DNA of 64,000 bases, taken from positions 483,016 to 547,015 of the forward strand of contig VTPC01091272.1 in the NCBI GenBank assembly GCA_011009095.1. The letters run 5' to 3'. Below, in pieces: positions 57,721-64,000 of this stretch (position 1 is the first letter of the stretch; each line of letters begins with the position of its first letter). The stretch comes from Ignelater luminosus (taxonomy: Eukaryota > Arthropoda > Insecta > Coleoptera > Elateridae). The notes beneath the pieces were generated by a model. The model saw only the letters and a program-made list of their open reading frames with translations, was not told the DNA's origin and made no database searches. The translations under genes and the position numbers were made by a program.

Positions 57721-60590
57721 TATTACGTTAGAAAAACGAAAATATTAAGTAAACTTAAAATATTTACGTGTTTTATCTCGTTTTATCTTTTCTTTCTTAA
57801 AGTTGGTAATTCTTCTACATACAATCTATCCATCAAATAAATTATTCATTTATGACCTCGAGCTTGGGATGCAGCATTTTAAAAAGAATTCTGCAACGTA
57901 AATGAATTTGCCAGTTTCATGTAAGTTCTAACATGCAGACTTTCCCATCGCCTACTTTTTCTAAAAATAAGTGATCCATTGCAAGCAAAAACGTTAATCA
58001 GAAAATGAGACTGTCTAGGTACGTAATTAGTTGTAAAACCAACAAGACACATGCAGAAAATGTATCCAGTTATTTTTTAAATTCAAAATATTGGTCCAGC
58101 TCGGTATTAAAAGGTAGTATCTTAAAGTTTAAATTGGAAACTTGCACAAATTGTCTTCTTCTATCACATACAGTCAGAACTTTCTTCCATTGTCAATGCT
58201 TTCGGTTACCCTTTAAAAAGGACACTGTCAGATTTCTTCTTTTTTTTCTTAAATTGGAAACAAATTAGTAAAAATATAAATTGAAACTGATTTGGAGATT
58301 TTTCTTGATATTTCCAACAAACAATTTTTCTGTTCCCATTTTCTAGGTATTTTGAGAATAAGACAAGAGAAGATTGCTGGTGCTAGGATATGTTGGTAGC
58401 TTTCCCAAAAAATTCCAAAGGTTTTTGATTTGACAATTTTTCCTCAACCATTTTCAATAAAAAAAGTGTCCCTATTGATGTTTCAAATAAAAGCTTTTTT
58501 CTCGATGTCCTTCTAAATGAAGACTTAAAAACAATCTCATTGTAGAGTTCAGATTTTTAAGAATATGACGTTACGCTCTAAACATCGCAATTATTACCTT
58601 CTAAACTACCGTGATATTTCTTTCAAAACATTTTAAACGTTTGTACATTATAAGTTTTTGTGAACTAAGTAACTCTTTTTAAACTATCTAAAATATCTCT
58701 TTGAACATATATTGTAAAAGTAAAGTATTTTGCTCTTAAAGAACCTACCGCAAGATTTCTGCTGAAAATTTTTGGGGCATCATTATTATCTTTTTCTACG
58801 AAGACTGACAGAACCCCGCCTTTTGAATGTATTAGTAATATAAAAAGCTTGTCATTATTTTACAGGAGATCAGTTCAGATTCTTTACTGTTCTTCGACAG
58901 TTGCCGCAACCTGTTTACTTTTGTTAACCCATCTATAAATTCTTAATAAATAAGATTAATTATTTTATTATTTTATTTATTATTATAAACATCGCCATCT
59001 AGCATTAGCTACTTTAACATGCTTATTAATTTTCGGGCGAAAAAGATTTAAATTTCCTGAAATCTATTGAACTTGTGTTCATCTTCAAACTTAATCAGGC
59101 TAGAGTAATGTTTGGTAAGGGTGTCAAGTCACCCATACAATTTCGTTCCCTTGTTCAAGTTAAGCACAAAGTATTGACCAATTTGGTAGAATGCCTTTGT
59201 GGTTCTGGATGAGTTTTCTGCGCCGTTTTATCATTGAGATTTTGCTATGATTCGCTGAGATTTGTCATTTGACCCTTTCACTAAGATTTTAGCATTCGTT
59301 GGTTTGGTTGAGACAAAGATGCAAAAAAAGTTTTAAACCTGGATGGTGTCCATTCGTTTTAGATTTAACCAAGTTGATTACGGCTGGTATTCAGTATCAC
59401 GAATCAGACGATTATATTTTCTGCTATTTTGTGAAAAGATTAATAAAGACTAGTCAACCTAAGCAAAACTTCAATGTAAAGTCATTTTGTATTTTTATGT
59501 ATTTTAATAATTAATTACAATAGTTGAAAATATTTCTAGAACGCCCTTAGGGTATTTCAAACTATGTAACGCTTTTGGGCGCTTTTATTGTTATTGGAAA
59601 CGACTTATGGGCTCTCTAGACGTCTAGACAAGTAAATATATCTTATATATAAAGGGATGTTCCGTCAACATAATATACACTTTAGGGAAGGCTAGGTACG
59701 GTCACGGTGTGAAAGGGTTGAAGAGACGCGCCACGAAAATTTATACGGTTTTGGTAAGTCTTCTTTTTAGAAGGAAAACACCTCCTTACGACATGCTTTA
59801 CTGGCCGAAACTGAATTTCATACGAGTGGAACGTAAATCATATCAAATTTTATTACTTATGTTTGAATCAAAGCTAATATGTTATTTCATGTGAATGGTA
59901 TATTTCAGGCTTTCGACGTAAAAAATCGTATTTTTTGGTGTCGACAGAGTGGAATATTGGAAACACGTTTATTTTGCGGTCTCTTGCGCTCTTTCAAATT
60001 CCGGTTTGGTCTTTGGACTAAATTTAATTTGGCCTTTTATTTTATTTTAATATGTTAATGTTATTTTGAGACAATTATAAGTGAACTCCACCCACCTCCG
60101 ACTTTAAGCTGTCGTGAGCACATTCAATTCTGGTCGGTGCGTTTAGGCCTCTTTTCCCGTTTTTTTTCTTTTTCTACAAACATACCAAACAATAATTACC
60201 TTACTGATACACACGTATCTCCATAGAATTTTTAGCAGCAGTAGTTCTGGGTATTTACACAGAGGTAGAAACTCTGGCTATCTTAGAAACTTAATAATGT
60301 CGCCATCTATAACGTTTACAAAGTTTTCTCAATACAATCTTTTCCATTATAGCTAAATGACAAGACTATTTTAGCATGCGTGCATACAATTAATAAATAA
60401 TATCAGATATCAAAATTTAAAAAAACACTGAGATAATTATTAGCTTCGAATCTTGCTCAGGACAACAAATATGGTGTGCTAATTCCAACATTAAAGGAAA
60501 CTGCAGTGAAATAATCTGAGACTGAAGTTTTACAAAAAGTCTACCTACACATAAAAGTAAACTACACAAAGTAAAAATTTAAACTGCCCC
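57721..60590. other. no gene recognised
   Basis: AT-rich with a somewhat GC-richer patch at 59100-59420. The frames at 58005-58268, 59299-59514 and 59709-59894 (plus) have no known similarity. Confidence 0.45.
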
Positions 60591-60880
60591 TTAACCACAA
60601 GTGTTTAAAGTTACAATTATTTTTGTTGCGAAGTAGCAGTAACTGAGTAAACGTTTTTTCATCCAAAGAATTAAATGTAGAGAGAGAAAGAAATAAGCAG
60701 CTTGACACTCGACAGTACTCGGTTTTCGGAGGCATCTAGTTGTTTGTTGCGGGAAAAGTGTCATCATCGATCTGATTCGCAGTCTCTCGCAGGCTGCACC
60801 ACCTCCACCGGGTGCAAAAGCAACCATATAGAGTGAGTCCACTCTTATTACGTATACACCGCAGCAATGCTCCTGTTCAT
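60591..60880 (-). repeat. duplicated coding-like segment, copy 1
   Basis: On the minus strand an open frame reads YVIRVDSLYMVAFAPGGGGA followed by ACERLRIRSMMTLFPQQ. It matches copy 2 at 61190-61465 over about 270 bp. The strongest match is a 31-bp core (GGCTGCACCACCTCCACCGG at 60792 and the next bases) with one difference. It could be an exon duplicate or a repeat. No family recognised. Confidence 0.5.
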
Positions 60881-61189
60881 CTGTTTAAAACAATGACAAC
60901 TAGTATTTTTTATTGACCTTGGGCACTGCCTATAGCAACCAAAAAGACTTATTGTGCTTTCCCCAGTTAGCTCTAACTCCACCCAAACAATGCTATGTCA
61001 TCAAGAAAACAATGTAGATTCTTTACCGAGAAAGAATTAAACTTCTTTGACAGTTTTAGCAAAATAGTGCCTTGAAACGATGCAAGATATGTTCCATTGT
61101 CTCAGTATCTTTCCTATAGCCTATGAATAACCCTACTACGATTTTTTGCTGCGTTCTGCTCATGACATGAAGCTCCTCAGTTCTCTTTG
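60881..61189. other. no gene recognised
   Basis: Spacer between the two duplicated segments. No similarity or motif seen. Confidence 0.4.
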
Positions 61190-61465
61190 TCAACAGTAAT
61201 TTGTAAATGGGATAAACAGGCCAGATTTAACTTTGTTGTTCTTTGATCTATGTGTTAATGAGTTAAATGTTAAGAGAGGGATAGGTAAATAGTGTAGCAC
61301 TCCAGAAAGATTAATCATTTGATCCAGAAGCAACGACGTTGTTGATCTGTTTGCCAGTCTGTCGTGGGCTGCACCACCTCCACCGGGAGCAAAAGCAAAC
61401 AGGGCAAGTAACTCCACTTCTATTACGTATGCAGCGCCTCTCTGCCTTTTGATTTAATACTGTAC
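61190..61465 (-). repeat. duplicated coding-like segment, copy 2
   Basis: On the minus strand an open frame reads AYVIEVELLALFAFAPGGGG followed by AAHDRLANRSTTSLLLDQM. It shares with copy 1 the frame, the YVIxV opening, FAPGGGGAA and RLxxRS, plus a downstream CTCTCTxAACATTTAA-like tract. Offset from copy 1 is 575 bp at the core. Whether it was ever translated is unknown. Confidence 0.5.
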
Positions 61466-64000
61466 CTTTTAAACTTGACCTTTCTTTCTACTATACAAAG
61501 TTATGTGGGAGAGCAACTAATATTCTGTTTATCAGGTAAACTTCGCATTCTCGATTTTATGCAGTGCTTTATTGTATTGTCAAACTAAAGACGTCCGCTA
61601 TTGCGTTTAATTTAATTGGATTCTCCTTTGTTATTGCTGATTTTCTTAATTATTATTTTTTGTAACCTTTAACTCGCACGCTTCTCGTTTAAATAATTTA
61701 ATTTATATGGAGTTAAAATTGAATACTAGGTTTAATTATACTTTTCCTACTATATGTTTTCCGTTCTAAAATAATTCTTAAACTGGAATTTCTCTAAATC
61801 CAAGAAGAAGTTGATTTTGTCAGTCTTCTTATCTTTCTTATTTTTTTTAGATTGTGGTTGTATAATAAACAAGCTCTTAAATATTAAAAGGAAAAGAACT
61901 GCAAACGTGATGGCAGTCAGTGGCTGCGTTTCATTTTGTTGTGTTTCTAACATTATGCTTCAGGATAAGCAATATACCATAGCATCTTATGAAAGATAAT
62001 ATACTGTTATAGCAAAGTGAAGAAATGAACTTGTGACTCTTTTTAAAGTGTACTGAAATTTACTTTTAAAAACCCACAAATGAATTCTTCAGTTTGTTTG
62101 GAAGATATTTTTCTTACAATTATTACTAATTCCAGTTTGTGAATAAGCCGAATACAGAAAGACTGTAGGTTTTGTTTATTTACCTAAGTAGAAATATGTA
62201 TTACAAAGAAGGTATTTCCGTACAATAATGATCATGTTTACATGTGAAATATATTTTTGGCAACACTCAATTGGAGTAGTAATAAATCTGAAACAAAGCT
62301 GCAAGTGTACACAAATAAAATTTTTACTTCAGTCATACTTCCACAACAGTTAACAGCACTAATTCGATGCATTCTGCATATCTTCTATAAAACCGTGTAC
62401 AACCAGTAAGAGTGTTTACAGATAAACAGACTATCATTTTCATCGGTTTTTATAAATTCAGCATATGTTTTTGACAGTTTTTTCCCATAACGGCAAATAC
62501 TTAATAACTCTTCATTCAACGATGAAAATGTGTTAAGTACGTACTATACATATCAAATTTATTCATGAAATTTTTATATGCATTTTTTTGATAAGTAATG
62601 CAATTAAATAGGATTTAAATAACTGTGGGAGCTTCGATAAGTTAATTTGTTGGAGATCGATCTGTTTAATAGTAATAAATTTTTAATTTAAGTAACTAGG
62701 TGTTGATAGAGGTTTAGAATGGATTTTTATTTTATATTCTATAAGCGCGCAATAATCTCGCAGCAGTTTCATTAAAGCGAGTGTATCTCTTTGGAGATAT
62801 TTATAACCAGTGCCTGTATGTGTATATACAATTTCGTTTTATAACACAACTTACTATGTATCTGTCTTTCAAGCTGTAAACGAATTTATGTGAGGGGGGA
62901 AAATGGAAGCAGCAAGAATTATTTTTCGCTCACTTAAGTTTAGAGCGGTAATCAACAACAGCAAGCCCAGAGCCGAAAACACAAACTACCAGGCTAAAAA
63001 TAATAATAGAGAGACAAAGATAATTTGTTTCTATAACAAACTGTACCATGTGTTATTTTGTAAATTTACATTAGTTCACAGAGAGAGCTATTACAAGATG
63101 TTTATAAATGGGGTCATTTGTATTTACACTTTCTACCCAACTGTCCTGAAAATCTCGCCTTTCAGTGTTTTCGGGGGTTTGTTTTTGATTCGTGCGTCAT
63201 TTGATACAAATAACTGGGAAATATAAAGTTCTACGGCTTTCGTACTAACGTTAGCTATATAAAAGCAACAGCAGTAAAACCGAAACAGAGAGTAAGGGAT
63301 ATTTTACGTTGATATAACAACTTTCTGGATAATAATTTGAGAGAATTCCATATGTTATTCAATATCAGTTAGATCTACCAATGATGTGTTGCGTATGTAG
63401 GTAATGGATTTATACTTGACGAGTCCCTACCTAATGTAAGAGTTTTGTTTTCATCAATACGATATCCTTTCTTCCAAGATGTTTCCTTCATTATACAAAC
63501 ACTTTTTAAACGGCAGGTAAAGTTATTCCTTACATTTGTTTTATAGAAAAAGGCAAACTCTAGAAAACAAAATATAATCTGCCTAGAAGATTTTGTAATT
63601 TGATTTTATAAATGTAACATGAGCAAATAGTGAATAACCTTTTCAGTAAACTGATAATAACGCAACTGAGACGGTAACTAGATCCTGAATTCTTTGTCTG
63701 TATGCATAATGCAATTTAAAGGCAAAGAAAATTATTATCCGTGTCTGCTTTAATCCAGGCGCCAATACAGTGTAAGACAATTAGCTTTTCCTCAATGTGA
63801 AACATAACAAAAGAAAACACTACACAAGGAAAGAGAATTCAGAGATATAACAAGAAGAAAGTTAACTTCATAAATAAATTGTGAAACACGGGGTTGTGTC
63901 TGTTTTTGGAATGTTTCATTTTGCTAGTTGTTTGGTTTGATTTGGTCAAAACACCTAATCTTCGTATTCTGAAATCAGAAATTGTATCAAACAGGCCCTT
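61466..64000. other. no gene recognised
   Basis: AT-rich sequence to the end of the window. The longest frame, 62903-63226 (plus, 107 codons), lacks any recognised domain, signal peptide or splice context and is within chance expectation for 64 kb of AT-rich DNA. Confidence 0.45.

Noticed and set aside
62903-63226. 107-codon open frame on the plus strand
   Set aside because: Low-complexity residues at the start, no domain, no splice or promoter context; length is within chance expectation for 64 kb of AT-rich DNA.

Overview
This window looks like repeat-rich, AT-rich, non-coding DNA from an animal genome, most likely an arthropod and probably an insect. The grounds are the Tc1/mariner elements with TA target sites, the decayed non-LTR retrotransposons of the Jockey/I type, long foldback MITEs, and the lack of any bacterial-style gene organisation. 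I found no host protein-coding gene that I can defend, no rRNA, no convincing functional tRNA and no CRISPR array. Nearly all recognisable coding sequence is decayed transposable-element sequence. The window could be intergenic or lie inside one or more large introns.

Layout. 0-4 kb: a faint LINE reverse-transcriptase trace, a clearer LINE ORF2 C-terminus on the minus strand, a 260-bp TA-flanked MITE (2346-2605), and a composite repeat with one direct and one near-identical inverted copy (2703-3961). 4-6.5 kb: nothing recognised. 6.5-8.3 kb: a minus-strand Jockey/I-group LINE carrying reverse transcriptase followed by RNase H. 9.7-10.9 kb: two inverted copies, about 405 bp each, of another LINE RNase H segment around an 86-bp centre. 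13.9-15.9 kb: a short MITE, then a degenerate minus-strand reverse transcriptase. 16.2-16.9 kb: a 708-bp MITE with long terminal inverted repeats. 21.7-22.1 kb: an old mariner remnant. 23.7-23.9 kb: a 111-bp tandem duplication. 27.8-28.9 kb: a GC-richer repeat with a second partial copy.

31.5-33.7 kb: a Tc1/mariner-superfamily transposase fragment, a tRNA-like segment, a 572-bp near-palindromic MITE and a second transposase C-terminal scrap. 39.4-41.9 kb: an array of diverged units spaced about 360-430 bp apart. 41.9-43.2 kb: a short inverted-repeat element containing a tRNA-like B box, then a decayed transposase with DD37E spacing. 52.0-53.3 kb: an almost full-length but broken mariner with both terminal repeats; it is the best-defined element in the window. 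54.3-55.6 kb, 57.2-57.7 kb and 60.6-61.5 kb: diverged local duplications. The last pair shares a conserved glycine-rich coding-like motif.

No genes here appear to work together. The elements are independent insertions of different ages. The most unusual items are structural: the two large inverted duplications, the 39-42 kb array and the 60.6/61.4 kb motif pair.
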